Positions 11,540-26,954 of a stretch of DNA of 64,000 bases are shown one piece after another. Each line of letters begins with the position of its first letter. Within the stretch, counting starts at the first letter, position 1. The position numbers were made by a program, and so were the translations under genes. This DNA is from Pisolithus tinctorius. Taxonomy: Eukaryota; Basidiomycota; Agaricomycetes; Boletales; Pisolithaceae. The stretch covers positions 496,001-560,000 of the forward strand of contig JANFAH010000009.1 of assembly GCA_024663395.1 (NCBI GenBank). Direction: 5' to 3'. A model generated the notes under the pieces. That model worked only from the letters and a program-made list of their open reading frames with translations, was not told where the DNA came from and searched no databases.

Positions 11540-12274
11540 TCTAAGGTGCATTCATTGCGTGCTGTAGATGGCGAACTGATATAGTATCCTTGTGCATTGC
11601 ACGACGAACTTCCGTGGTGTCGACCGGGACTCGGGGAATTATTTCCGGATGTAGAGACAGGGGACCTCCGCTAGGCAACCAAGATAAAGGAGATTACTGT
11701 TGCCAAATACTGTTGAGATTCTGTGAGGCGGAGCGCTCTAGCTTAAGTGAGTGATCGGCATTGGCCGCATCCTTTGTGATTCATGTGTGCCCAAGACTTG
11801 GAATCGCATTTCGCCTTCCCATCCGTGAGCGGGATGCTAGCGGTACCTCTACAATGCTGTTTGATCGAAACGACTGCAGACCCTTCGAAATATTACTTGG
11901 ATCCGTGGTCTGCTGTGTTATATGGGTCCAAGCATGTTAGAAGGGTGGCCACGTGGGGAAACCCCGTTGCGGAGTCATTAATCGCACTTCTTACGCTTTG
12001 ACCGACGTCCGCGATGACATCCTTTTTTCTTGTGTTATTGGATGAGCCGAATCTCCGGGGTGACGGCTGCTTTCTTGGGATAACTGCTTGCAACAAGGCT
12101 GCCTCGAGTGTGACTTATAACGAGGGTTCGTAGGTGTCGGAGTTACCAGAACAACAAAACGAGGTCGGCAATGGTCAAGGCTGAGACATGAAAGAAAAGA
12201 GGCTGACCGACACTATATAACATCTGGGGCTGGAGGTGGTATGCCCCACCGCTATTAATCATTTTGTCTGCGCC
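11540..12274. other. Intergenic region with promoter of the C2H2 gene
   Basis: About 735 bp between mS41 and the zinc-finger gene. A 72-codon frame at 11783-12001 has no recognisable content. A TATATAA box lies at 12214-12220. Confidence 0.5.
12214..12220 (+). promoter_or_regulatory. TATA box of the C2H2 zinc-finger gene
   Basis: TATATAA lies 55 bp before the ATG at 12275. An ATG at 12241 is only about 20 bp after the box, too close to be the start, which supports 12275 as the start codon. Confidence 0.65.
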
Positions 12275-13506
12275 ATGCCCCCGACCACAGTTTACCGTCG
12301 CCAGTCTATGGCCCAGCTGTACGAGAAGCTCGGTGCTCAGAGTGACGAAGACGATATGGCATGGCTGGCCCAGTTCAGTCCCGAGGAGAAATCGGATGAC
12401 CTCTATACCCCTGCGGTCGCACCGAGTCCTTACTTGTCTTCGATCTCATCCACCTCCTCGTCTTCTCCCTCCGCCGGGTCCTTCCAGGTCGATAGCCACG
12501 TCGATGATACTAGCTCCAGTGACGAATCTAGTTCGGACGATGCCCTCAGCTCGGAATCAGAGTCAGAAGCCGAACCCCTCTCCTCTCTGACCTTTGATTT
12601 CGACTACACCACTTACGACCAATCGCCATGTATGCCCCTCCTTTTGTGAGTAAACCGTCTGTCACGAGATCTCGATGTATAATAATTTGACTATTCTACA
12701 GCCAGTCAGATGAGTTTATGACCACGACAGACTCACCGTACATACCCCCAGTCGACTCCATTGTGCTCCCCCAGCCTACCTCTGTCCCGCTTGCGGGATA
12801 TTACCATCCCATGCAACCGACTACCTGTCCCACTCCGCGCCATGCATCTTCAGATTCCCCACTTCTCCTTCCTCCGACCTCTCCGATTATGGGCTCTGGG
12901 ACCCCGCGCAGAAGACGTAGTGTGTCGACTAATCAGTTTGACGGGCGGGGTGATCCAGAAGAGCAAGTCGATGCCGAGAGTGATGTGGACAACGATGACG
13001 ACGAATATATACCTTCTCCCTCTTTGAATTCTAGGAAGCGGCGTCGAGCGACTCGGACCCGTGTAACTACTAGTGTCCCTCCTGCACCCGCAGTACGCGT
13101 TGCGATCGTTTCTCATGCAGCGAAACGTTCTCGTTGTTCTCCCCCTTCCCGTAATGTACAAGCCATGCCAGGAACGGTCTGCACAGTCCCGAAGAACAAC
13201 CCCTGGGCGTGTCCCTATTGCAAATGGGTCCAGCGTAACCACCGGACGCCTGATCTCAAGCGCCACATCCGGACTCACACTCGCTTTGAGCGCCCCGCCC
13301 AATGGGTCTGTTGTGGTGTGCCCCTAAAGGACGCTGGACGGTACACCCTTCCAGAGGGCGCTGAGCCGTACAATTGGCAGGGGAAAATGATGATCGGCGG
13401 ATGTGGGAGAGAATTCAGTAGACGCGATGCTCTCAAACGTCACCTCGACAATGAGCACATCACATGTGTTGGCGACCTGAACGCGTTTGCTGCCTCTCAC
13501 AACTAG
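12275..13506 (+). CDS. C2H2 zinc-finger protein, probable transcription factor
   Basis: Two exons, 12275-12645 and 12702-13506, give 391 residues. The first 250 residues are low-complexity, rich in Ser, Pro, Asp and Glu, with a serine/acidic tract around residues 60-110 and a basic RKRRRATRTR nuclear-localisation candidate near residue 230. The C-terminus holds the ordered part: a finger starting WACPYCKWVQRNHRTPDLKRH-IRTH, an insertion with CC, and a second finger CGREFSRRDALKRHLDNEH. This architecture (disordered acidic N-terminus, two C-terminal C2H2 fingers with a cysteine-containing insert) is common in agaricomycete transcription factors. DNA targets cannot be inferred. The reading frame is continuous through the single intron. 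Confidence 0.85.
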
Positions 13507-14885
13507 GCGCCCGACTCGCTCGTTTATCAGTGATCGACACGATTGTGACGTTATGGTAAGTGGCGGTTTCGTTGGGGATGGGATGCTGGTAGGCTGACTG
13601 ACTCCGACTTAGATATAACTTTGTTTTTTGAAGATACGAATTTGTATCCGCTAGGTTGTAGAACACCCTCTTGCATGTTCGAACGGTAGCAACATTCCCT
13701 GTGTATTATACCCCCATCGGGTCCTTTAATTCCCCTTCTTTTAAGTATGATTATGCGATTCTGTTTCCTCTGGACTATCGCCTTGAGCAATTGACTACGC
13801 TTGCAACAAACTATTACTTCACCAAGACGCGTCAGCTGGGCAAAACAGAAAATCCTCTCTGGACCTTTTCTTGGGTTGAAACGGCACTGGCGTCAGCCCT
13901 CGTTCGTTCAAACCAAAGCCTCGCATTTTGTGTATGACACTCTTGATTTTCCTCGACATTCATCATGATGGTTGAGCCCCGCTCCCTGGAACGTTACCTC
14001 AGAGGTTCCTTGGAACCGCGGACGCGTGCCTGCAACCACATTTTCCAAAGCATTTCGGACTGGTTAAATTTCAAGCTTCACGACTGTGGCACTGACATCT
14101 GTCATCACAGGTACGCAACGCACTTGAATAATATTACACTAGCGTTTGGGCCATTGTAATAACGCCTAGGCATCCGCGGCAATTGTTCGACTTTCACTAA
14201 CTCCTCGGTCAAACATCAAAGGCCTCAGGAAAAAGAAGTACTTTTGTTATATTAAGTGTCACTTGTTACCACCGAAAACTGCGATCCTGCCGGAGTCCGC
14301 GCGCTGTGCTATTGGCCACACGCTGACGGTAGCGGACGGTAACGCGGCCCAGACATTTGCTGTACCCATTAATTGACGCGGAGGTACTTGTATGGTCGAT
14401 TCCGTACAAGGATCTGCGAAAGGTTCTGATATCTGAAGGACTAGACGTCGCGAACGAAGAAGACGCTAGCATTTCTATGATCTGATGAGCCTGATCCAAT
14501 GCGTAATTACGGTATGGTCTTTCGTCGCTATGCCTGCGATAACACACGAACGAGCGAACGCCCACATCGAGCGGGGATGTTTACCGGTGTTTCACTACAG
14601 GCACACGACCAGCAGCAATACCCAGCCATCCTGGTACTTATCTTGTGTTATTCGGGGCAGGCAGAAGATGCATCAGGGAGATGTATATGAGATTGCGTAT
14701 TGAAGATGGAATTCGGGGTTACGGTTTGGAACCAAGATATGTCTTTCCATAGTGTCACTGTATCTCTGCAGTCAATATATATCATATATATCTCGATGTT
14801 TGACGAAGCAGTTGATGATCAACCGGCGTTAATGGCTGGCCTAGTCAATTTTGCGCGAAGCATTACAGGCGCTTCGAACTTGACC
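13507..14885. other. Intergenic region, no gene recognised
   Basis: About 1.4 kb between the zinc-finger gene and the small phosphatase gene. The longest frames (13671-13937 plus, 14266-14565 minus) have no recognisable domain and could not be extended by splicing. A TATA-rich stretch at 14776-14791, about 100 bp before the next ATG, is the likely promoter of the phosphatase gene. Confidence 0.5.
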
Positions 14886-15572
14886 ATGGTGAAGTACATC
14901 GGTCCCTCAGTGAGAAACCAATCGCCTTCTGCGCTACGATGCGAGTTCTCTAATGCGCGCTCGGATTACAGGAGCTGGCAAACGTCATCCTGGGTGACAA
15001 GAAACCTTGGAAAGGTATGGAGCATAACTTCCTTCCCTGGTCGATCAAACCTTCACGTTTCTTCGGCACTTTGAAGACTATCTCATTGTCGACGTGCGCG
15101 ACCAGGACTGGGTTGGCGGGAATATCAAGGGATCTTACCATGTACCTTCGGAGAGCTTCTTGAATGGGGTGGACAAGCTCATCAAGGACACCAAGGATAT
15201 TCCGACGGTGGTCTTCCATTGTCAACTGAGCCAGCAGCGGTAAGGGAAGTTTATTGCGCTGTGCCTAGTGATTCTGATTGCTGTATTATCAGAGGACCAA
15301 AGGCAGCTAGAGTGAGCAGTTTTGACAGGCGCATGTAATGGACACGAGCTCATGCGTTTCTCCCGTGTAGATCTATGAAGAGACGCGAAACATCATTCAT
15401 AAACCGAGTGACGGGCAGTACTTCGAGGCACTTGTCCTTAGAGGAGGGTTCCTCCATTTCGGCGAAAAATACAAGGTAAAGATAAAAGCCTAAGCTAACT
15501 TGAAAGTATCGTACTAAAAGAATGCAGGATGATCCAAGGCTCGTGGAGAATTGGAAGAACGTCATATGGTAG
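14886..15572 (+). CDS. Small Cdc25/rhodanese-type phosphatase (Ibp1/Ych1/arsenate-reductase family)
   Basis: Six exons (14886-14909, 14972-15014, 15077-15239, 15293-15311, 15371-15475, 15528-15572) give 132 residues, a single rhodanese domain. DYLIVDVRDQDWVGGNIKGS is the first core strand, and VVFHCQLSQQRGPKAAR is the active-site loop. It has the C-X5-R pattern with Cys at about residue 71 and Arg at about 77. Relatives are fission yeast Ibp1, yeast Ych1 and Arr2/Acr2 arsenate reductase. The sequence cannot tell phosphatase from arsenate reductase activity. The fourth exon is only 19 bases. The gene runs toward a broken COX20 copy on the other strand. A fragment of its last exon recurs at 7298-7345. 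Confidence 0.87.
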
Positions 15573-16235
15573 ACGATGTGGCCGCATGTACATACTGGGC
15601 TAGTGTTAGAAAGTTGAGACTGCCTGCCTGGCGTCGTATGGTTTACGTAGTCAGAATGAAGGAATCCGTGCGCCCAAGACTACGACTGTGCCGGTTTCCT
15701 TCAATCTTAAGAACTATTTGCGCATCTCTTGGACGACTCGTGCTACTTTGCGCTGCTCAGTTTGCAGGTTACTTTGGCCCGACCATCCCAGAAGCACGCA
15801 GAAAGCATGTAAATTATGTGGACATGATCTAGCGACACGACACCTAGCACATCCTAGTGAAATAACCACGAAGGTCCCCGCTGTCCAGATGCAAGCTACA
15901 AGGAAATACGTGGTCAACCACATGTGTGAGAAAAAACGTACTCGCGTTCAAGATACACAGCTCTTATTACCCCTATGTCCGTACCGCTCGCGATCCCAGC
16001 CAGTAAGATTTGCCCTACGCAAGGGATGTCTCCAAGTGGCGGTCAATTATTGACGGTGGAGGAGAGTGAAATGCGTACTTTGCATAGCTCCAACATATCT
16101 TGCTAATGGTTCCCCGTTGTCTGCTTGTTTTGTAAATTAACCTTCACGAATGATTCGATGGAGGTGAAACGTCTTCTGTATTTTGCTGCGTGGTAATATC
16201 GTTGGACCACTCCGTGCCAATATGACCGCCGGCGA
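15573..16235 (-). pseudogene. Decayed inverted copy of COX20
   Basis: The minus strand here aligns along its whole length with the working COX20 at 6.57-7.2 kb and its 3' flank, introns included. Lesions are visible. The start codon is lost (ATG replaced by ATTG near 16230). Four extra bases enter the exon encoding LTGIASG, breaking the frame. The exon-3 donor changes, and an in-frame TAG follows the GAG-ATG-C-AAA segment of the last exon. The first-exon stretch around 16160 still matches in 34 of 37 bases. The copy cannot encode Cox20. It lies between the stop of the phosphatase gene and the porin promoter and is the partner of the segment at 6.56-7.35 kb. Confidence 0.82.
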
Positions 16236-16490
16236 GCGATGGGAGGAGACTGAGGTCTTCCATATGCAAATGATACCAGGCTGTCACCGCAGCTGCCGGG
16301 ACGGGGTGAGTTATCCTCGAACCGTCATTGACGTACTCCGTAGGTAATCTGTCTAACTGACAGGGTATTACGATTGAAGGCGTGTGTTGTGTAATACATT
16401 CCCACGATTTGACCCGTTGAACTGAAAAGATCTTGGCTTGCGTATTTCCACCACCCTCCTCATTTGAACCGCTGTTGGAGCTTTTCAGTC

Positions 16491-17646
16491 ATGTCTTTGC
16501 CTCAGCCAGTTCCCCCCTCATGGAAGGTAATCTCCTTTCACTCTGCTAAACAATCTGCTAACCACCGTGCTTGTCTTGCTAGGACCTTGGAAAGTCCTCC
16601 AACGACTTGTTGACGAAGGACTACCCCTTCTTCGGAACTTCCTTGGAAGTCAAGACCAGGACCCCCTCGGGCGTCGCCTTCAAGGTTGCTGGTCTCCGTG
16701 ACTCCAAGTCACAAGCCATCAACGGCGATATCGAAGCCAAATACTCGGACCCCAAGAACGGTCTTGTCTTCACCGAGACATGGACGACCTCCAATATCCT
16801 CAAGTCGCAGCTCGAGCTTGAGAACTACCTCGCAAAAGGCTTGAAACTTGACTTCTCCACCTCTTTGGTCCCGGACTCGGGCTCGAAATCTGCTCTCGTC
16901 AACCTCAGCTACAAGCAGTCTGGCGTACACACCCGTGGCGCTCTTGACGTGTTCAAAGTACGCTACACATCTTGTCTCGAAGGTTCATGATTCTGACTAG
17001 AAAACTCTCCACAAGGGACCCACCTTCACCACGGATGCTGTCTTTGGCCGTGACGGTTTCCTTTTCGGTGCTGAGGCTGCATACAACGTCACCGAAGGCA
17101 AGATTTCCCGCTATGCCGCAGCCATTGGCTACAATGCACCCGAATACGCCGTCACGGTCCATGGCCTCAACAACCTCAACACCTTCTCGGCCAGCTACTA
17201 TCACCGTGTTAGCCCCGACGTCGAGGCAGGTGCCAAGGCTGTCTACGACTCCAAGTCGACGACCTCAGGCGTTGCCCTCGAGGTTGGCACCAAGGCGTAA
17301 GCCAATACCTCCGTGGTCAATGCGTGTGATGCTGACATTTCAGCAGTTACCTCGACTCAGCTGCGTTTGTGAAGGCCAAGATTAACAATGCTGGTGTTCT
17401 AGCCCTCGGTTCGTCTCACTGCTGAACCTGGCATTGGGCTAGGATTGACACGGTGGTTACAGGTTACACGCAAACTCTCCGCCCCGGTGTGAAGGCTTCC
17501 TTCGGTCTTGCTCTTGACACACAACGACTCAATGATATCGCCCCCGTTGGTCCCGCCCACAAGGTTCGTAGTGCTATTTGATGATCGTATCACTACTGAA
17601 CATGTGAAATGTTTAGGTTGGCGCTTCGTTCACCTTCGAGGTCTAA
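16491..17646 (+). CDS. POR1: Mitochondrial outer-membrane porin (VDAC)
   Basis: Six exons (16491-16526, 16583-16957, 17016-17296, 17344-17408, 17463-17563, 17617-17646) give 295 residues, the usual length. The N-terminus MSLPQPVPPSWKDLGKSSND is the amphipathic helix region. It is followed by LLTKDYPF and a series of alternating beta-strands to the C-terminal GLALDTQRL and final strand VGASFTFEV, as expected for the 19-strand eukaryotic porin barrel. The protein forms the main metabolite and ion channel of the mitochondrial outer membrane. Codon usage is strongly biased (C- and G-ending codons), which suggests high expression. All six exons keep phase. Confidence 0.95.
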
Positions 17647-17858
17647 AATCAGTTAGTTCTTGTGATTGGTTTAGTGTCGCCATCACACTCTGCGATGTCC
17701 TATTAGCATCTGACGTTGCTTGAGAATATGACATCGAGTAAATTAGCCTCCTAGAACAAAATATTGGAACGTTAGAGAACGAACATGAGCGGGAAAAAAA
17801 ATACTGTGTGGTATCCACATGATTGCAGTGACGGTAGTAAGTATACATGATGGTATGC

Positions 17859-20648
<2,790 letters not shown>

Positions 20649-20854
20649 CGCTCGCTCGGACACACCTGTTTACCGCGAAGGGTGGTTATAATGAAAGATT
20701 AAGACGCGGTGATTTGAAATGACGACAAGCATCATAAGCATGTGGCACGAAACCCTGTTAGTAGTGACTAGCGCACGCGTCTTGACCTACGTCCACCACC
20801 ATCACCTTTCTTTAAACTTCACACAAAAAGTCGTAATCGTTTTCGCTGAACACG

Positions 20855-23125
20855 ATGTCGACCACTCAGTTTGACAAAATATACCACGGACTGTCCCCGG
20901 AAGTTGGGAGTAAGTGTTTATGCCGCGCGCTCCGGTTGAGATGTGCTGAAACAGGTGTTTACTCCCCAGAATTTCGCATTGCCAACAGTGGGATGGCTTG
21001 GAAAGGAGAGGAAAACGAGAAAGTCATCGCGTTACCCTCCGGTGACATCAAATGGGCTCAATGGTTTCGTGTCGCAAGAAACTTCCAGCTTAGGGTAGGG
21101 TTGAAGGACAGACGGAGAGAAACATTCGACGGGTTCATGCGAGAGGTGGGTAGCTGGGTCGTCGAGTGGTGCACGAGAAGCTGCGGTTAACTGTTCACCT
21201 CTAGGATCACGACAAACTGGCTAACTTGCTCAAGCAATACTTCGCGGTGACACTGGAGGTGAAAGACGTTACATTCAAGGGGTGGAATTGGGGTGTAACG
21301 GACATCCAAGGTGCTCTCCGTCGCCTCTACCCTTAAGCCTGTACATTTCGCTAACCGCTCACCAAGGCCAGGACCTCGCCTTCTTAGTATCGAACAAGAC
21401 AGCTTTCGAGCTGCCGCTTAACCAAGTGGCGAACTCCAACATTGCTGGGAAGACCGAAGTTTCGTTGGAGTTCGCTTCTTCGGCGTCGCCTGGCAAGAAA
21501 TCATCGCGAAATGCTCCGGACGAGATGACAGAAATTCGTTTCCACGTACCCGGAACTCACGTACGTGTCCGAGGGTCCGACGCGGGTTCACAGAAATCGG
21601 ACGATGAAGAGGGTGAAGAAATGAGCGCAGCGCAGGCTTTCCACGATGCCATCAAAGAGAAGGCTGAAATTGGCCAAGTCGCTGGAGATCTCGTACTGAG
21701 CTTCGAGGAGGTTCTTGTGCTAACGCCTCGCGGGCGCTACGATTTGGATATGTCTATCGAATTCCTACGATTGCGTGGAAAGACGTACGATTACAAGATT
21801 CTCTACTCAAGCATATCAAAATTGTTCCTTCTTCCAAAGGACGACCAACATGTCCTGTTCATAGTGTGTCCATTCTATCTTTCTGCCCGTTTCTCGATAC
21901 TTAATGGACCTTTGCAGCTCGGTTTGAGTACACCTATTAGGCAAGGGCAGACTAGGTATCAGTACTTGGTTATGCAGTTCGCCAGGGAAGAAGAAACAAC
22001 AGCCGAACTTAATTTGTCAGAGTACGTACAAGTCTACTATTCTACCGAAGCATCATCTGAGCTAGTCCTTGCAGAGAAGAGATCGCCAAGTACGACAAAC
22101 TAAAGAAACACTACGAAGACCCCACGTTTGAGGTTGTCTCTGGTGTGTTCCGTGCTCTCTCAAAGAAAAAGATCATCGGTTCTGGCGCCTTCCAGAGGTC
22201 AGTATTCGTGTTAACATGGTTTTTTTTTCACTATGGCCTGACTGTTCGTAACCCTACAGTCGTGGTGGTCATCCAGGCATTAAAGCCAACTTCAAAGCAG
22301 TCCAGGGTGATCTCTTCATGCTCGAGAAATACATTTTCTTCGTCTCCAAACAACCGATGCTCATCGAACTTTCTGACATCCACCAATGTGTCTTCTCCCG
22401 TGTCGGTGCCAGCATGGGCGCAACCGCAGCGCGTACTTTTGACCTCAAGATCATCACCAAGAGTGGACCGGAATATACGTTCACGTCCATCAACAAGGAG
22501 GAACATGAACCAGTCGAAAGCTACCTCAAGGACAAGAAGATTAAGTTGAAGAATGAAATGGTACCGGATGTGGATTTACTCGCAGCTGGTGCTGGAGACT
22601 CCGACGAGGAGATGCAGAGTGTGGCGAGCAGTGGGGACGAGCAGCCGAGACCTAGGATCGGCGGCGATGATGATGATAGCGAAGAAGGTGGGCTCTGTGC
22701 CCTCGGCGTTCTCTTTAACGTTTATTGACTTTTAACTTTCAGACGAAGACTTCGAAGCATCATCTAGCGATGAAGGGTCGCCTACAGAGAGTGAATCTGA
22801 ATCTTCTGGCGGGGGCGTTACTGCATCGGATGCAAGTGGTGACAGGGAGCTCGCGAAGGGAAGCAAAGCGAAGAAGCTTACGAAAAAGAAGGCAAAGACA
22901 AAAGAGAAAGGCAGCGATGATGAGGACGACGATGACGGCGAGAAAACCAAGAAAGCATCTGCGAAGCCCAAAGCTAAACCGGCCAAGCCTAAGGAAGACG
23001 ATGATGCTATGGACGTCGACGATGAGAGGCCTAAGCCTAAGCCTAAACCCAAACCCAAGGTGAAGTCAACTGCCAAGGATGACGAGGATGGACCAGCGAA
23101 GAAGAAACAAAAGACAACAGCTTAA
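20855..23125 (+). CDS. POB3: Pob3, FACT histone-chaperone subunit (SSRP1 family)
   Basis: Eight or more exons give a continuous product from MSTTQFDKIYHGLSPEVG to the stop at 23123-23125. The order is the SSRP1/Pob3 N-terminal PH-like region (NSGMAWKGEE, then IKWAQWFRVARNFQLRV), NWGVTDIQGQDLAFLVSNKTAFELPL, then the middle tandem PH domain (TPRGRYDLDMSIEFLRLRGK, YDYKILYSSISKLFLLPKDD, KYIFFVSKQPMLI). It closes with an acidic stretch and a Lys/Pro/Asp-rich tail. Like other fungal Pob3 it has no HMG box; that function is supplied by a separate Nhp6-like protein. With Spt16 it reorganises nucleosomes during transcription and replication. Its start codon is 206 bp from the divergent alpha-actinin start. 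Confidence 0.95.
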
Positions 23126-23330
23126 GGTCTACACTCTGTGTTTAGCTCACTTTTTCGTGTTTTTCTATAGGTTCGATCAATGTATGTAGCGGTATAATAA
23201 ATACACCAAATATCCGATATAATACTCGAAAGGTTACAAACTATAGCCATACCATTATGCTGAAGCCGAAGGTATCCGTGCCAGAAGACAATCGTAATAT
23301 AAGTACAAAAAATCAAAATCGTCTGACGTG

Positions 23331-26300
23331 TCATGTCTGTGGGTCGCCCTTCCGCTTGGCCAGCAAGGAGCCGGGCTCGAAAACCACATTGGCAGTTGGC
23401 GAAACACTAAATGGAGGAGGCACGTTGATCAAAGGTTGGGCAGATCGACCTGACACGGATTGCTTCCTGGTCCGAGTGCGCGACAGCGGTTTTGTTTGTG
23501 AAAGCACTTCGGTTGGTCCGGTACACAATACATGCTTTTCTTGGTGAAGTACATACGACTGAATAGAGGAAGTTAGCGGACATGAGAAAGACAATTAATG
23601 AGAAGAGAAAGGCATTTCTACGTACCCGAGCGACCAAAATAGCCTCCATCCACTTTTCGCCGTCTCTCTGGTTGCATGAAAATACATGTAGGTAGTCGGC
23701 GGCGTTCTCGAACAGGGAAAGATGGTCCGTTGACTTGATGGCAAATACGAAAGGCTTGGGCGACTTATGCCGCCGAGTAACATAGTATGCGTCAAAGTTC
23801 GACACCGAGCACAAGAAGGTTTCATCTTTCCCCTAAGGCACGGAGAGGTGAACGACTTGTCAAAAGGACTGACAGTCATCTTACCGTGTCACGTTTGGAC
23901 AGCCATAAACCGTGTTCTCTCAACTCCATCCATCGTTTGCTCCATTTCCCGCGCTTGCTCTCCCATTCTATCCAACCTCTGTGTGTAGGCGAGCAGCTGG
24001 GTATTGCCTACCAAGAGCCACCATCAAACACTAATAGAGATCCACGGAAATGAAGCTTACAGATGGACTTAACAACCGTGCCAGGGGGGTGGGTTTGATA
24101 ACGAAAGCATTTAAGAGTTTGTCCTTGTCCCACGATGCTGAAACATCTGACAGTAATTCATAGTCTCGAACCGGTCGCTCTGACGACAAATTACTTCAAT
24201 TATGCTAAATGTGAGATTCAGACCCATTAGCACTTACCCATGCCATAATCTTGAGCCAGTTCGAACACCATCCAAGACCCAGATTTGTCAAGGATGCCTT
24301 GGCTAGTCATAAGTTTGACCACATGTCCAGCAGTGGTATTCGACGCGATTTCGACGGTATTGAACCGTTGCATATCACCAATAAAAATCCTCTGTTGGGT
24401 CACAGTAACCTTCGAAGGCTGGAGCGGAGATGTCGAGGGAGGTGTTACCGCGGGAAGAGGCAGACGTTGTACGACACGTTGATTGGACGTGTTACCTTCC
24501 CGATCAACGGACGGTCGAGATGCGCTACCAGAAGGTCTCCAGTTATCTTCGCTAACGCGTCCTGATCTGACGATTGGTTCATGACCTGCATGCGTGTCCT
24601 GGCCGTTTCGTACAGAACGAGTGTTCCCCTCCGCAGAAACATGTCCATGGATGTCATCTGGTGTGTGCCGGGCTCCTACGGTCATGCTTCGTCCGAGAGA
24701 TTGCGCGGATGCAGCTTCAAATGGTTGCCGCGATGGCTCAGCATGACGGCGATCAGGACGTTGGAATGGAGGCGCAGATTTTAATGACCGGTTCTGTGAT
24801 GGTGCTTCAGAACCTCGTGTAATCGGCTGTTGCATATATGCGACACCTTCTGGGTGACGTGTTCGGGTAGGACTTGTCGTGGTGGAACGAGCGAGCTTCG
24901 CTTTCCTTAAGAAAGGCGCAGAAAGGTCTTGCTCTGCAGAACCTGAAGAGGATGTTTGAAGTTGCATGAGCTTTCGTGACAAATCTTCAGGTAGGATGGG
25001 CGAGGGTTGGGAAGAGCTAGAGTCCGGCCAGAGAGAACCCGTCCGGGGCGGCGCCGCAGACGAAGCTGATCGTTTCCGACCATCATGCGCAAGACTCCTT
25101 GAACTTGGAACCACGGGTGCTGTTGTAGGGGGAAGGGCGGGGACGGGAGGGGGTGGATGGGTGCTTTTAGCACGGTCCAACCTCCGCCGGTGTCGCTCGT
25201 CGCGAAGTTGCTGTCTGATTGACTTTTGTGCTTTCAAAGCAGTAGGCATGCGCTGGGCGAGAGGTACGTCATCATCCGAGCCACCACCTGTTCTTGGTAT
25301 CCGGGATTGTAGGGGAGAATGAGTGCGCGAGGGGCCGTTGGAGACGCCGTCAATGCTGTAGTAAATAGTGTTACCGTCCTCGTTTGCCGAAGATGAACTG
25401 AAATCCGAAGTTGCACTTGACGAAGCCTCGCGGGTGTGGTGTCTATCTCCTGAGCTGCTGACGCCTCCAACTCTACTGCCACCCTGGTCCCTACCGGCGC
25501 GGCTGCTCGAACGACGGCTCACTTGCCTATACATTTCCTGTTCAAGTCCTCTGCGGTCACCACCACTAGTGTACCTGTCAAGTGAGCCACGTTGTCCGCG
25601 CCACTCGTGCTCGTCATGTGGAGTGTGGGGATGATGTGTCGTCAGAGCTCGTTCACCGAGGCTACGCATCGTGTCAGCAGAGGTGCCGGGTTGAAAGTGC
25701 GCTTCTTGATATACCGAGCCACGCGGACTCGGCGTTACGTCCACGTTTTGAGTACTTTTTGGGCAGTCTTGTTCCGAATCAGAAGAGTCGGAGAGTGATT
25801 GGGTGTAATAATAATCGAAGTCCGAGTGGTAACTTAGTAGGTCCTCGTCGCCATCTGCGGGCAAATTTGCGTAGTCAGGGCAAAGAGAGTTTTTCTGATC
25901 CAACACATCATTGTTGCTCGAATGGGTATTTTCGCTCAGCCCAATGTCTGGCCACGTGGATGATTGGAGGGATGAAGCACGTGAGAGTGCGGATGAAGGC
26001 GGCTCAGAAGTGGTACATGAGAGCGAAGGGAGAGAACCAACATCGGCATCATGCGCTGACAACAACCGTGAAGAGACTACCTCATCGGGAGCTTGAGTTT
26101 TCCTGGCAACATTGTCAACGGAAGTCACGATGGATCCGCCGTGCAACGCGGACTGGCCATTGACATCACTGGAAGAACCACCGTTACCCCCCTCGGCCTC
26201 ATTCTCAGCGGGTAACCCCGCAGGCGGCAGTACGAACATGGTATTGTTCTCTTCAGAAGGCGCAAATGAGGAACCACTGCGGGTGGGCAGACAGGAATCG

Positions 26301-26954
26301 GCACTGAGATCCAAATCCCAAGGCTCGTGAGGTAAACGCGCTCCAACGGTTCCTTTTCGGACCTAGTGCATCAAAGTCCAAAGTCAGGTGCTACCGTTTC
26401 CAATTGTCTAGATTTTCCTGCGGTCATACCTTCCTAGGAACGGCGACATTCATTTGCGCGAGAGTGCGTAGCGAGGGTAACGAAGGACGTGGTGTAAATG
26501 CGGGCCGTGTGTGGGCGGGGCGCACCTGGCCATGACTTGATTTGGGACGTGCAGAACTTGCTCGAGGAACATGAGCCCTGGGGGAGAGCTGGACAGTGCA
26601 AGGTTTGACCGATTCCGAAATTGAAGGGCAACCCATATCCAGCAAAGAGTGAGTGTGAAGTGAGGGCGGGATTGATGATATGAGCAGGGCGAACGGATCG
26701 TCGTCCAATAATAGTGATGAAGGAGCGTGTATGGTGAAATTCGGGTCATCGTTTACATCTCTGGTGTCCTCGGTGGACATGACAGGGTCTGAAACTACAC
26801 GTGAAGATGGAAGGTCGGAAGGAAGGTACGATTGGAGAAACGAGCTACTAGAGGACATGAATAGTGACGGCAGGGAAGGCTTCCTTGGTAACTTGACAGC
26901 CTGCAGTAAGCCAAACTTCCTTGGCTGGTCCTGCAAACCAGATGTCCCTTCCAT
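23331..26954 (-). CDS. Ras-association plus PH domain scaffold protein
   Basis: The gene starts at 26954 and ends at 23331. A first exon (about 26954-26428) and a very large second exon (about 26370-24228) encode some 850 residues of Ser/Pro/Arg-rich, apparently disordered sequence. Then comes a Ras-association (RA) fold: KVTVTQQRIFIGDMQRFNTVEI, VVKLMTSQG, WMVFELAQDYGMERPVRDYELL. Three short exons (about 24180-23635) carry a PH domain: HRGWIEWESKRGKWSKRWMEL, then ETFLCSVSNFDAYYV, KPFVFAIKSTD and a closing WMEAIL helix. The RA-PH order matches the MRL/Grb7 family, which link Ras-type GTPases and membrane phosphoinositides to the actin cytoskeleton. A role in polarity or hyphal growth is inference. 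Phases join in every exon pair checked. Confidence 0.85.

Noticed and set aside
15573..16235. Repeat-induced point mutation as the cause of COX20 copy decay
   Set aside because: Differences between the copies go in both transition directions and include insertions, not the one-sided C-to-T pattern of RIP.
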